The translations under genes and the position numbers were made by a program. The notes below the pieces were generated by a model. The model had not been told where the DNA came from, did no database searches, and saw only the letters and a program-made list of their open reading frames with translations. From Marinobacter arenosus (GTDB lineage: Bacteria > Pseudomonadota > Gammaproteobacteria > Pseudomonadales > Oleiphilaceae): DNA of 64,000 bases. Shown here piece by piece: positions 18,234 through 26,380 of the stretch; positions within the stretch are counted from its first letter, which is position 1; every line of letters starts with the position of its first letter. Location: the NCBI RefSeq assembly GCF_019264345.1, contig NZ_JAHVAO010000002.1, positions 273,711-337,710 of the forward strand. Reading direction: 5' to 3'.

Positions 18234-18704
18234 ATGAACAGAAAAATCCGCGAGTGGTTTGCCAGCGCCGGGGCCATGCGGCGCATGCTGACAACCTTCG
18301 GGCCCTACCTGGGTGCCGGCGTCAAGGTGAGCCACATTGCCGACGATTTCAGCGCGGCGACGGTCGAGATGCGTCAGCACTGGTACAACACGAACTACGT
18401 GGGTACCCACTTCGGTGGGTCGCTCTACAGCATGGTGGACCCCCTCTACATGCTGTTGCTGATGCGACGGTTGGGTACCGATTACATCGTGTGGGACAAA
18501 TCAGCCAGTATCGAGTTTATCCGGCCGGGCAAAGGCCGGGTGAGTGCCCACTTCGACCTCACAGACGACCGCGTGGCGGAGATCCGCCGCAAGACCGCAG
18601 GCGGTGAGAAATACCTGCCCGAGTGGGACATCGAGATCAAGGATGACAGTGGCGAGTTGGTGGCCCGGGTTCACAAGGTCCTGTACGTGCGTGAGAAACG
18701 CTAG
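18234..18704 (+). CDS. DUF4442 hot-dog fold protein (thioesterase-like)
   Basis: A 156-residue hot-dog domain of the DUF4442 (YiiD C-terminal-like) group, probably acting on acyl-CoA. Typical parts are NYVGTHFGGSLYSMVDPLY, with the acidic catalytic region, and YIVWDKSASIEFIRPGKGRV. ATG 18234 sits after AGGGGC; a GTG at 18228 is possible. It is convergent with the NlpC/P60 gene, with stops 15 bases apart. Confidence 0.8.
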   Translation: MNRKIREWFASAGAMRRMLTTFGPYLGAGVKVSHIADDFSAATVEMRQHWYNTNYVGTHFGGSLYSMVDPLYMLLLMRRLGTDYIVWDKSASIEFIRPGKGRVSAHFDLTDDRVAEIRRKTAGGEKYLPEWDIEIKDDSGELVARVHKVLYVREKR

Positions 18705-18719
18705 AGCGAGTCGGGCTCG

Positions 18720-19217
18720 CTAGTCGAATCGCCGTGCCTCGGTATACCGGTCCTTCCAGTAATAACCGTCGAGTTTCGACTGGGTGACGCCCACGGACGT
18801 GGAGGCGTGAATAAAGCGGTCATCGCCCATGTAAATGCCCGCATGCTGTTCCTTGCCGCGGATTCGGAAGAACACCAGGTCGCCCGGTTGGATGGCATCG
18901 GGCGCAACGACTTTGCCATACCGCAGCATCTGTGAAGTCGTCCGCGGCAATTGTTGACCAAGGCCTTCCCGGTACGCGGTCAGGATAAAACCGGAGCAAT
19001 CGAATCCCCGGGCCGATGTACCGCCATACTCGTAGGGCGCGCCGGCATAACGTTCGTAGACCTGCCAGAGCCGCTGGGCCCTATCCGACGACTGAGCCGG
19101 CTCAACCGGCGTAAGCCCTGCATCGTGTCCGGTTTGCAGGTTCTGGTTGCTGGCACAGCCGCCGAGCGCAAAGGCCAGAATCACCAGGATCAGTGATTGT
19201 CTGAGCGTGACTGCCAT
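18720..19217 (-). CDS. NlpC/P60 family cell-wall peptidase, lipoprotein
   Basis: A 165-residue C40-family peptidase expected to cut peptide stems of peptidoglycan. The leader ends in a lipobox (LGGC, Cys21). The catalytic residues are visible: Cys in ARGFDCSGFI, His in KEQHAGIYMG and a second polar His in DRFIHASTSVG. It resembles the Spr/MepS group of outer-membrane lipoprotein endopeptidases. Confidence 0.88.
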   Translation of the reverse strand: MAVTLRQSLILVILAFALGGCASNQNLQTGHDAGLTPVEPAQSSDRAQRLWQVYERYAGAPYEYGGTSARGFDCSGFILTAYREGLGQQLPRTTSQMLRYGKVVAPDAIQPGDLVFFRIRGKEQHAGIYMGDDRFIHASTSVGVTQSKLDGYYWKDRYTEARRFD

Positions 19218-19291
19218 TCCGTAACTCCGGGAAGAAGGTTTACCGCCAACCTTATTATCGAATGGTTGGAATGTCAGGTTACGATTTGGTG

Positions 19292-19672
19292 TTAATGGGT
19301 TGATTTGCTGGGGGGCGTTGCGGCCATCCGGTTCTCGGCGGTTTTTTCCAGGATATGGTCAGCATCCAGGCTGGCGATCGACACCCGGGTATCCCTCGGT
19401 ATATCGCCGCTCAGTTGCAGGGCAAGATAGCGCATGGCACACACTCTCAGAAACGAAGTGAAGTTTCCGAGATCGTGCCCGGCATCAATGGATTCATGGT
19501 AGAGACGCGTAATCATCTGTGGCAGGTTCATGCCATCGCGTTCCGCCAGTTCGGCAAGAACATTCCAGAAGGTATTCTCCATGCGCACGCTGGTCACCAT
19601 GCCATCAATGCGGAGCGAATGGGTTTTGCTGACCCAGAGATCCGGATCCGCATTGATGAAGAGCTTGCACAT
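19292..19672 (-). CDS. Ribbon-helix-helix domain protein
   Basis: A 126-residue protein with a ribbon-helix-helix (RHH_4-type) DNA-binding domain: the strand KTHSLRIDGMVTSVRMENTF followed by helices WNVLAELAERDGMNLPQMI. Related proteins are often annotated as arylsulfate-sulfotransferase-like or simple regulators. No toxin partner is evident. It lies 54 bases upstream of the NlpC/P60 gene start in the same direction, but co-regulation is unproven. Confidence 0.7.
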   Translation of the reverse strand: MCKLFINADPDLWVSKTHSLRIDGMVTSVRMENTFWNVLAELAERDGMNLPQMITRLYHESIDAGHDLGNFTSFLRVCAMRYLALQLSGDIPRDTRVSIASLDADHILEKTAENRMAATPPSKSTH

Positions 19673-19725
19673 GTCGGTCGTCCCCCCGGCGGGTCCGGCC
19701 GGGGGAAACCCGGCATCCCGTCCTG

Positions 19726-20295
19726 TTACTTGTCCAGCAGTTTGAAAAATTGGGCCAGCCAGGCCGGGTGGGCAGGCCAGGCGGGCGCTGTTACCAGATT
19801 AGCATCGGTGACGGCCTGATCAACTTCAAGGCCGGCGAAGCTACCGCCCGCCAGTTCCACCTCAGGCTGACAGGCCGGGTAGGCTGAGCATGTACGTCCC
19901 TTCAGGACCCCGGCTGCCGCCAGCAACTGTGCGCCGTGGCAAATGGCGGCCACGGGCTTCTCGGTATCGAAGAAATGACGCACCAGGTTTTGTACGTCGG
20001 TGTTGAGCCGCAGGTATTCCGGTGCCCGGCCGCCCGGAACCACCAGGGCATCGTAATCGGCCGGGTTGAGGCCCTCAAAATCGGCGTTGAGCGCAAACCG
20101 ATGGCCGGGTTTCTCGGTGTAGGTCTGATCGCCCTCGAAATCGTGAATCGCCGTGGCGACCGTGTCGCCGGCTTTCTTGTCCGGGCACACCGCATGTACG
20201 GTGTGGCCGACGGCCTGCAGAGCCTGGAATGGCACCATGGTTTCGTAGTCTTCGGTGAAATCACCGGTGATCATCAGAATTTTTTTCCCGCTCAT
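19726..20295 (-). CDS. DJ-1/PfpI family protein
   Basis: A 189-residue class I glutamine-amidotransferase-like protein. The nucleophile-elbow Cys is in [13 protein letters not shown], and the acidic partner is in the [12 protein letters not shown] region. Family members act as glyoxalases, deglycases or proteases; this one has the clean short form. ATG 20295 follows AGGAGA. An upstream frame adds 22 residues without family support. Confidence 0.85.
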   Translation of the reverse strand: MSGKKILMITGDFTEDYETMVPFQALQAVGHTVHAVCPDKKAGDTVATAIHDFEGDQTYTEKPGHRFALNADFEGLNPADYDALVVPGGRAPEYLRLNTDVQNLVRHFFDTEKPVAAICHGAQLLAAAGVLKGRTCSAYPACQPEVELAGGSFAGLEVDQAVTDANLVTAPAWPAHPAWLAQFFKLLDK

Positions 20296-20417
20296 GGTTC
20301 TCTCCTTGTGTTGGTTCCTCAGACCAGCCAGTGAAAGCTCGGCCCTGATCTCAGGAACCATAGCAGTGGTCCTGCCGCAGCGGGTATTAGCGGGATACTA
20401 CAGAGGCATCGGGAGCG

Positions 20418-21086
20418 TCAGATCCTGTTGATCAGATCCGGGGTGTTATGGCGCGGGTTGTTGACGTCCGTGGAGACCCGGAACGCCTCAAGCTGATCCC
20501 CCGGCAGGCGGTGAGTGGCAGCGCGAATGCCATCGCGGTCGGTCAGGGACGGATCCAGCCAGCGCGGGAAACAGGCAGGATCAAGCACCACTGGCTGCCG
20601 GTCGTGGATGTGCCGAAACGCCTCGCTGGCCGGTTCGGTGATGATCGCGCAGGCCGTGGTGTCATCACCCTCTCTGGGTGTCCAGATACCTGCGAAGAAA
20701 ATGGCGGGCGTTCGCTCTGGATTGGCCGGTGTGAGGTAGTGGGGTTCTTTCCCTTGAGCGGTCTGTTTCCATTCGTACCAGCCGTTGGCCGGGATCAGGC
20801 AGCGGTGGTGGGCGAACGCCTCGCGGAAGTACCTGGATGTGGCCACGGTTTCGGCGCGGGCGTTGATCGGGGCAGGGGCCTTGTCGCCCGCCCAGACCGG
20901 CCGGAAGCCCCAGTGCGAATGCGTGAGGATGAGGGGGCCGGTCATGCTGGTTCGAATCATCGGAATGCCCACCCCGGGCGGGATGTTGTACTCCGGGTCG
21001 AAGTGGCCGTCGACTTCCAGGCCATCCGGAAAGAAATCGTTGATCAGCGTTTCCGGGGGTGTATAGAAAGTGAATCGTCCGCACAT
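20418..21086 (-). CDS. SRAP domain protein (YedK/HMCES type)
   Basis: A 222-residue SOS-response-associated peptidase domain protein that shields abasic sites in single-stranded DNA through a covalent link. The mature N terminus Cys2 (MCGRFTFYT) is the crosslinking residue. NIPPG, RCLIPANGWYEWK and the His of the family active site (IHDRQPVVLD) are present. It is divergent from arfB across about 57 bases. No LexA box is evident there. Confidence 0.9.
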   Translation of the reverse strand: MCGRFTFYTPPETLINDFFPDGLEVDGHFDPEYNIPPGVGIPMIRTSMTGPLILTHSHWGFRPVWAGDKAPAPINARAETVATSRYFREAFAHHRCLIPANGWYEWKQTAQGKEPHYLTPANPERTPAIFFAGIWTPREGDDTTACAIITEPASEAFRHIHDRQPVVLDPACFPRWLDPSLTDRDGIRAATHRLPGDQLEAFRVSTDVNNPRHNTPDLINRI

Positions 21087-21143
21087 CGCTCCGTCTACCG
21101 GGTTTTCGAGGCCTTGAGCCCCGGGATTTGTTACCCTTGTTCC

Positions 21144-21557
21144 ATGCTGAAACTATCCAATGCTGTTGAACTCGCCGACTGGGAGATCGACATCACCCAG
21201 ATCCGTGCCCAGGGAGCCGGCGGCCAGAACGTGAACAAGGTCGCCTCGGCTGTTCATTTGAGGTTCGATATCCTGCACTCGAGCCTGCCTCCGTTCTACA
21301 AGGAACGACTGATGGCGCTGAACGATCAGCGGATCAGCAAGGACGGCATCCTTATCATCAAAGCACAATCCTTCCGCACTTTGGAGCTGAATAAGGAAGA
21401 TGCCCTGCAACGCCTGAAAGACCTGATCCTGGAAGCGGTAAAGCCACGCAAGGCGCGCAGGCCGACCAAACCCTCCAGGGCCGCCCAGCGCAAGCGGGTC
21501 GACCGCAAAACCCAGAAGGGAAAGACCAAGGCGCTTCGAGGCAAGGTTCAGGTCTGA
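21144..21557 (+). CDS. arfB: Alternative ribosome-rescue factor ArfB
   Basis: A 137-residue peptidyl-tRNA hydrolase-type rescue factor for stalled ribosomes. The catalytic GGQ lies in RAQGAGGQNVNKV, followed by the RF-1 domain (SAVHLRFDI). The C-terminal tail is strongly basic (KARRPTKPSRAAQRKRVDRK), as needed to enter the empty mRNA channel. ATG 21144 fits the family; a much longer frame from 20448 is spurious. Its end overlaps the convergent hydrolase gene by 10 bases. Confidence 0.92.
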   Translation: MLKLSNAVELADWEIDITQIRAQGAGGQNVNKVASAVHLRFDILHSSLPPFYKERLMALNDQRISKDGILIIKAQSFRTLELNKEDALQRLKDLILEAVKPRKARRPTKPSRAAQRKRVDRKTQKGKTKALRGKVQV

Positions 21558-22621
21558 GCCTGCTGCTGGCCGTGGCCGGCTTCAACCTCCTGCAAAAATT
21601 CCCGGATATCCTCGAAAGCCTCTTCCGCCTCGGGCAATAACGGGACGAAGATGTGCCACACATGGACCATGCCGGGCCAGGTGTGCAGCACCACCGGCGA
21701 TCCCTCGGCCTGGGCCTTGGCGGCGTATCGGCGGGCGTTGTCCAGCAGCATTTCGGTGTCGCTCGCGTGGATAAGAGTCGGTGGCAGGTTGCGGAGATCC
21801 CCCCGTACCGGCGATGCGACGGCACTGGCCGGAGATACCCGGAAAGCGGCAAGCGTGGCCCACCAGATGACCGGCAGGGGAATTTTTGAGAGCCCACCGA
21901 ACGCGGGCCCGAGCAGTGGGTCTGTGCGAATGTTGTCGCGATTGCTGGGCGCCGTCAGGGTCAGATCGGTAGACGGGGAGAGTGCCACCGCTGCGTCCGC
22001 CTGACGGAGCCCGTTGTCACGGATCCAGGCCAGCAATCCCAGCGTGTGGCTGCCGCCGGCCGAATCACCCGCCACCACCACAAACCTGGCCTCTCCGGGG
22101 CCATCCGGCCCATGTTTTAACATCCAGGCGTAGGCCTTTCGGCAATCCCGGACCCCGTCCATGTAACGATTTTCGGGCATTAACCGGTAATCCACCGCAA
22201 AAACCGCCGCATTCGCCAGGTGGGACAGTCGGTCGGTAATGGCCCGGTGGCTCCTGGGACTGCCCGCAGCCCAGGCGCCACCGTGGATGTACAGGACTCG
22301 CCGGCGTGTGTCGACACCTGGCGCAATCACCCATTCTCCCTGGGGGCTGTGGTTTTTTCGAAATTCCGAATCGAGGTCGAGCCCGTCGCTCAGGCCATCC
22401 ATGTGTTTCCGCAATGCGGTCAGTCGCGCCTTACCCCTCAACCCACGGGAACTGTGGCCGAGTTCGCGAATGCGACCAAGGACTTCCTGATGGGCGTCGC
22501 TGGGTGAGCCTTCCCGGACCGGATGGTCGTGACGGTCCAGGTGAGACAGGTCCTCCACTCGGAAAAGCAGCAGCGTGACGACAATGATCAGGGCTACGAT
22601 GGCCAGAAGAATCCAGAGCAT
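21548..22621 (-). CDS. Alpha/beta hydrolase (HSL-type esterase), N-terminally anchored
   Basis: A 357-residue esterase/lipase of the hormone-sensitive-lipase type. The oxyanion motif HGGAWAAGSPRSH and the nucleophile GDSAGGSHTLG are visible, with the Asp in TLIHASDTEMLLD and the His in HTWPGMVHVWHIF. An N-terminal hydrophobic helix (LLAIVALIIVVTLLLFRV) suggests membrane anchoring. It resembles the ester-cleaving group rather than amide hydrolases. The substrate is unknown. Confidence 0.87.
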   Translation of the reverse strand: MLWILLAIVALIIVVTLLLFRVEDLSHLDRHDHPVREGSPSDAHQEVLGRIRELGHSSRGLRGKARLTALRKHMDGLSDGLDLDSEFRKNHSPQGEWVIAPGVDTRRRVLYIHGGAWAAGSPRSHRAITDRLSHLANAAVFAVDYRLMPENRYMDGVRDCRKAYAWMLKHGPDGPGEARFVVVAGDSAGGSHTLGLLAWIRDNGLRQADAAVALSPSTDLTLTAPSNRDNIRTDPLLGPAFGGLSKIPLPVIWWATLAAFRVSPASAVASPVRGDLRNLPPTLIHASDTEMLLDNARRYAAKAQAEGSPVVLHTWPGMVHVWHIFVPLLPEAEEAFEDIREFLQEVEAGHGQQQAQT

Positions 22622-22730
22622 GGGGCGTCCGTATCAGATTGGCCCCGGACATGGGGGCGAACTATGCTTTCAATAATACTCGCTGATCGTGGCGGGATCT
22701 GCCCTCAAAGATCACAGAAGGAGTAGGGCG

Positions 22731-23048
22731 ATGCAAATAGCCTATCGGGCCAGGGATATCACCGAGGCGCACATCGTGGCGGGGTATCTCAATGCCCACG
22801 GGATCGACGCCCACGTGGGTGGACATTACCTGCAAGGTGCCATGGGCGAGATCGGGGCAGCGGGTTTCAGTAATGTTCATGTGGAGGATGAGGACCTGTA
22901 TAGGGCCCGGGAACTGGTGCAGGAGTATGAAGCCGGCGGCCACACTGCGGTCGCGTCCGACAAGGGTGACGACAAACCGGATTTCTACGCCCGTTGGTTC
23001 CTGCTCGTCCTCGCCATCCTCGCGGTGCTGTTGATCAATATCTACTGA
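22731..23048 (+). CDS. DUF2007 domain protein with C-terminal membrane anchor
   Basis: A 105-residue protein. The first 65 residues form a DUF2007 (putative signal-transducing, GlnB-like fold) domain: QIAYRARDITEAHIVAGYLN, then GIDAHVGGHYLQGAMGEIG. A hydrophobic C-terminal helix (WFLLVLAILAVLLINIY) anchors it in the membrane, with the domain probably inside. ATG 22731 has GAAGGAG upstream. The following SDR gene may be co-transcribed. Confidence 0.78.
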   Translation: MQIAYRARDITEAHIVAGYLNAHGIDAHVGGHYLQGAMGEIGAAGFSNVHVEDEDLYRARELVQEYEAGGHTAVASDKGDDKPDFYARWFLLVLAILAVLLINIY

Positions 23049-23108
23049 TCGGCAGTTTCCACAGCGACGTACCAACGCACACGGTTTTCAAGATTGGGGA
23101 GCACAGTT

Positions 23109-23801
23109 ATGGCAAATCAGCCGGTCATGCTGATTACGGGTGCCTCGTCGGGCATCGGTGCGGCTACAGCGCGAGCAGCCGCCCACCAGGGCTACCGACT
23201 GGTGCTGGCGGCGCGATCCAGGGAAAAGCTGGGAGGCCTGGCTCAGGAGTTGGGTGAGAAGACGAGCATCCTGACGGTTCAGTGCGATGTTCAGGATGGC
23301 GACCAGCAGAAGGCCATGGTCGACAAGGCCATGGCCACGTTTGGCCAGATCGATGCGGTCTTTGCCAATGCCGGGCGTGGCGGTGAACCCGGGGGGTTCA
23401 GTCAGGCCGATCCGGACGTCTGGAAGGACATGATCCTGACCAATATCTATGGGGTCGGGCTGACCGTGCAACATTGCCTGCCGGCACTGCGGGAAAGCAA
23501 GGGGCATCTGTTGCTGACCGGTTCTGCGGCCGGCCGGGTGACGATTCCGGGCTCCATGTACAGCGCAACGAAGTGGGCGGTCTCCGCCATTGGCTATGGT
23601 GTTCGCGAAGAGCTTCGCGGGTCCGGTATCCGGGTCACCTTGATTGAACCCGGCATGGTGGACACGCCGTTCTTTGACGAGCGCCCGGAGCACGCGTTGT
23701 TGCCGGAAGACATCGCCAGTGCGGTGATGTATGCCGTGTCCCAGCCCGCACATGTGGATGTGAACGAGATTCTGGTGCGTCCGACCCCGGCCGAGAAGTA
23801 G
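23109..23801 (+). CDS. SDR family oxidoreductase
   Basis: A 230-residue classical short-chain dehydrogenase. Cofactor motif TGASSGIG, the NAG motif in FANAGRGGE, the catalytic Ser in LTGSAAGRV and Tyr/Lys in MYSATKWAV are intact. It resembles the NADP-dependent YdfG/serine-dehydrogenase-like group. ATG 23109 is chosen (MANQPVMLITG). The next gene, ohrR, is not in the same unit, since its own operator region lies between. Confidence 0.84.
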   Translation: MANQPVMLITGASSGIGAATARAAAHQGYRLVLAARSREKLGGLAQELGEKTSILTVQCDVQDGDQQKAMVDKAMATFGQIDAVFANAGRGGEPGGFSQADPDVWKDMILTNIYGVGLTVQHCLPALRESKGHLLLTGSAAGRVTIPGSMYSATKWAVSAIGYGVREELRGSGIRVTLIEPGMVDTPFFDERPEHALLPEDIASAVMYAVSQPAHVDVNEILVRPTPAEK

Positions 23802-23873
23802 CCGTTCCAATGCGATCCCCGCCCTGGCGGGGATAGGGGCATGGGTTGTTGCGCTTTGGAAACTCTTTTGCTA

Positions 23874-23897
23874 AATTAAATCGCACACGATGTAATC
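23874..23897. promoter_or_regulatory. Candidate OhrR operator
   Basis: An inverted repeat of 10-base arms (AATTAAATCG and CGATGTAATC, 8 of 10 positions pairing) around CACA lies 18 bases before the ohrR start. OhrR repressors are known to bind AT-rich palindromes like this and to regulate themselves and ohr. A TAAATT -10-like element overlaps the left arm. Position and shape are seen; binding is inferred. Confidence 0.65.
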
Positions 23898-23915
23898 GTT
23901 AGCGAGGTAAATGCC

Positions 23916-24398
23916 TTGGAACTGGATAAACGTCATGGCTGCGCGTCCCGGGACGACTTGCTGAAGCTCGACCAGCAGATGTGCTTCGCCTTGTACTCGG
24001 CGTCGTTGGCAATGACCAAGCTTTACAAGCCGCTGCTGTCCGATCTTGGCCTGACCTACCCGCAGTACCTTGTCATGTTGGTCCTGTGGGACCACGACGG
24101 CGTGTCAGTCTCCGCACTCAGAGAGCAGTTGCACCTCGATTACGGAACGTTGACGCCGCTGATCAAGCGTCTGGAGTCGCAGGGGCTGCTTTCCCGCCGT
24201 CGGTCTGCCGACGACGAGCGTCAGGTGCTGATTCATCTGACGGAACAGGGGCGAGACCTGCGGCAAAAGGCGATGGGGGTTCCGCCCCAAGTGGCGTCGG
24301 CCTCGGGGTGCTCCCTGGACGAGCTTGACGACCTGAAGAACCAGCTGACTGCCCTGAGGCAGCGCCTCCACGATCACCTTGAATCCGGGGCACCCTGA
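23916..24398 (+). CDS. ohrR: Organic-peroxide-sensing regulator OhrR (MarR family)
   Basis: A 160-residue MarR-type repressor. The redox-sensing Cys lies in [20 protein letters not shown], as in OhrR, and the winged helix includes [19 protein letters not shown]. Reaction of the Cys with organic hydroperoxide releases DNA and derepresses ohr. The start is TTG at 23916 (MELDKRHG after reinitiation of the codon as Met). The ohr gene follows 52 bases later. Confidence 0.91.
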   Translation: MELDKRHGCASRDDLLKLDQQMCFALYSASLAMTKLYKPLLSDLGLTYPQYLVMLVLWDHDGVSVSALREQLHLDYGTLTPLIKRLESQGLLSRRRSADDERQVLIHLTEQGRDLRQKAMGVPPQVASASGCSLDELDDLKNQLTALRQRLHDHLESGAP

Positions 24399-24450
24399 GG
24401 TTGCATGGCAGCCTGGGGTATCCATCACCGAAGAAGCGAAGGAGAGTGTT

Positions 24451-24879
24451 ATGTCCATTGAACAAGTTGTTTATCGTGCGTCTGCAGAAGCCACCGGCGG
24501 TCGTGATGGCCGGGCCATTTCATCAGACGGCATTCTCGATGTGGAACTGACCACGCCCAAAGAGCTCGGCGGTGCCGGTGGTAAGGGTACCAATCCCGAG
24601 CAGTTGTTTGCCGCGGGCTATTCCGCCTGTTTTATCGGCGCCATGAAATTCGTGGCGGGTCGTGACAAGCTCGACATGCCGGAAGATGCGTCCATTGAAG
24701 GCACCGTTGGTATCGGGCAGATTCCTGGTGGGTTCGGCATCGAAGTGGAACTCGGGATCAGCCTGCCAGGCATGGACGACGCCCAGGCCAAGCAGTTGAT
24801 TGATGAGGCGCACAAGGTTTGCCCATACTCCAACGCCACCCGGGGCAACATCGACGTTACCCTGAAGCGCGTCGACTGA
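24451..24879 (+). CDS. ohr: Organic hydroperoxide resistance protein Ohr
   Basis: A 142-residue thiol peroxidase of the Ohr/OsmC fold that reduces organic hydroperoxides. The two redox Cys residues are in [14 protein letters not shown] and [14 protein letters not shown], and the Arg/Glu partners fit the family. ATG 24451 has AAGGAGA upstream; an in-frame extension from 24379 is spurious. Adjacent ohrR supports the assignment. Confidence 0.94.
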   Translation: MSIEQVVYRASAEATGGRDGRAISSDGILDVELTTPKELGGAGGKGTNPEQLFAAGYSACFIGAMKFVAGRDKLDMPEDASIEGTVGIGQIPGGFGIEVELGISLPGMDDAQAKQLIDEAHKVCPYSNATRGNIDVTLKRVD

Positions 24880-25017
24880 GCTGCGGAGCGCTTGACTCGC
24901 TGTCGGGTTTTCCGGCAGCGGCTTCCTTCCTGATTGCCCTGTTTTCCTTCCTGCCCTTGCCAGATTCCCGGTTAGCCGCGACGATTAGAGTGAATATTCC
25001 CGTGACCGGAGGCTACC

Positions 25018-25776
25018 GTGAACCCTTCTGAACGAGTGGCATTGGTAACCGGCGGTGCGAAAGGCATTGGCCGGGGTATTGTCCAGCATTTGAGCAACGA
25101 AGGCTGGAAAGTCGTTTTCAGCGACCTTGATGACGCCGTTGGCAAAGCGCTGGCGGCATCGGGCGACGGCTTGCTGAAGTTTGTTGCGGGGGATGTGGCC
25201 AGCGAACGCGATGTCAAACGGCTACTGCGGGAGACCCTGTCCTGGGGCGGTCGCCTGGACGCCGTCATCAACAACGCGGGCATTGCCCATCCGGAGACCG
25301 GCCCCGTCGAGTCGCTGAGTCTCAAGGAGTGGCAGCGACGGCTGGACGTCAATCTGACGGGCCCGTTTCTGATCACCAAACACGCGGTTCCCCACCTGAG
25401 GCAAAACCGGGGTGCCATCGTCAACATCGCCTCCACCCGGGCCCTGCAATCCGAACCGGATACCGAAGCCTATGCCGCCACCAAAGGCGGCATTGTTGCC
25501 CTGACTCACGCCCTTGCCATGAGCCTCGGCCCGGAAATCCGGGTCAATTGCATCAGTCCGGGCTGGATCGATACCCGTGCCCATCAGGGCCGAGCCGAGG
25601 GCGTTCCGCCGTTGACCAAGGAAGATCACGCCCAGCATCCGGCCGGCCGGGTCGGGGTGCCGGAAGACATCGCCTCGCTGGTCGATTATCTGATATCGCC
25701 ACAAGCCGGCTTTATCACCGGCCAGAACATTGTGGTGGACGGTGGCATGGTCCGGAAGATGATCTACGGGGAGTAG
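25018..25776 (+). CDS. SDR family oxidoreductase
   Basis: A 252-residue classical SDR with TGGAKGIGRG, the NNAG motif in VINNAGIAHPE, catalytic Ser in NIASTRALQSE and Tyr/Lys in AYAATKGGIV. The GTG start at 25018 has GGAGG. Its stop precedes thpR by four bases, so the two are probably one transcript. The substrate is unknown; the C-terminal FITGQNIVVDGGM is typical of the FabG-like group. Confidence 0.86.
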   Translation: MNPSERVALVTGGAKGIGRGIVQHLSNEGWKVVFSDLDDAVGKALAASGDGLLKFVAGDVASERDVKRLLRETLSWGGRLDAVINNAGIAHPETGPVESLSLKEWQRRLDVNLTGPFLITKHAVPHLRQNRGAIVNIASTRALQSEPDTEAYAATKGGIVALTHALAMSLGPEIRVNCISPGWIDTRAHQGRAEGVPPLTKEDHAQHPAGRVGVPEDIASLVDYLISPQAGFITGQNIVVDGGMVRKMIYGE

Positions 25777-25780
25777 ATGA

Positions 25781-26350
25781 ATGCCGCGCCTGTTCTTCGC
25801 CCTCGACGTTCCGGCACCGGTCAAGAAAAGACTGCTCAAGGTGAGCGCTCCGGTTGCCGGTGCCAAGTGGCAGAACGCTAACCAGTTGCACCTTACGCTG
25901 TTGTTTCTGGGCCAGGTGGACAGCGAGTTACTGCCGGAAATCCGTGCGGCGCTTCGTGAGTTGCCGCTGGCCCGCTTTAACCTTGAGGTCCGGGATGTCG
26001 GGTGTTTTGGCCAGCCAGACACACCGCGCAACCTGTGGGCTGGCGTCAGTCCTGAGGCGCCGGTGAGCGCACTCCATGATCTCCTGAAGCAACGCTTGGG
26101 GCATCTGGGGTTCCGGTTCGAGTCCCGGCCCTTCCGGCCTCATATCACCCTGGCACGGTTCAGGAAGCAGCGGGGTTCTGTGGCCGGGCTGCTGGCGGAA
26201 CACCGGGACGCGTTTTTCGGCAACGTCGAGGTCGACGCCTTTGTCCTGCTGGAGAGCAACCAGGGCGGTGCGGGCTCTGTCTACACCGTGGTCGAGCGTT
26301 TCGAACTGGCGAATTCCCTTGACGAAACCGCCGACCCTCACCAAAGATGA
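25781..26350 (+). CDS. thpR: RNA 2',3'-cyclic phosphodiesterase ThpR
   Basis: A 189-residue 2H phosphoesterase formerly called 2'-5' RNA ligase (LigT). It opens 2',3'-cyclic phosphate ends of RNA. The two catalytic HxTL motifs are present as QLHLTLLFLG and RPHITLARF. The start ATG 25781 gives MPRLFFALDVP, the usual family opening. It is coupled closely to the SDR gene before it. Confidence 0.9.
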   Translation: MPRLFFALDVPAPVKKRLLKVSAPVAGAKWQNANQLHLTLLFLGQVDSELLPEIRAALRELPLARFNLEVRDVGCFGQPDTPRNLWAGVSPEAPVSALHDLLKQRLGHLGFRFESRPFRPHITLARFRKQRGSVAGLLAEHRDAFFGNVEVDAFVLLESNQGGAGSVYTVVERFELANSLDETADPHQR

Positions 26351-26380
26351 GGAAAGTCCTGCGCTTGCACTGAGGTGGTT

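Noticed and set aside
20448..21557. A 369-codon plus-strand open frame
   Set aside because: Only the last 137 codons (from 21144) are a gene, arfB. The first part is the antisense of the SRAP gene, whose motifs are clear on the minus strand.
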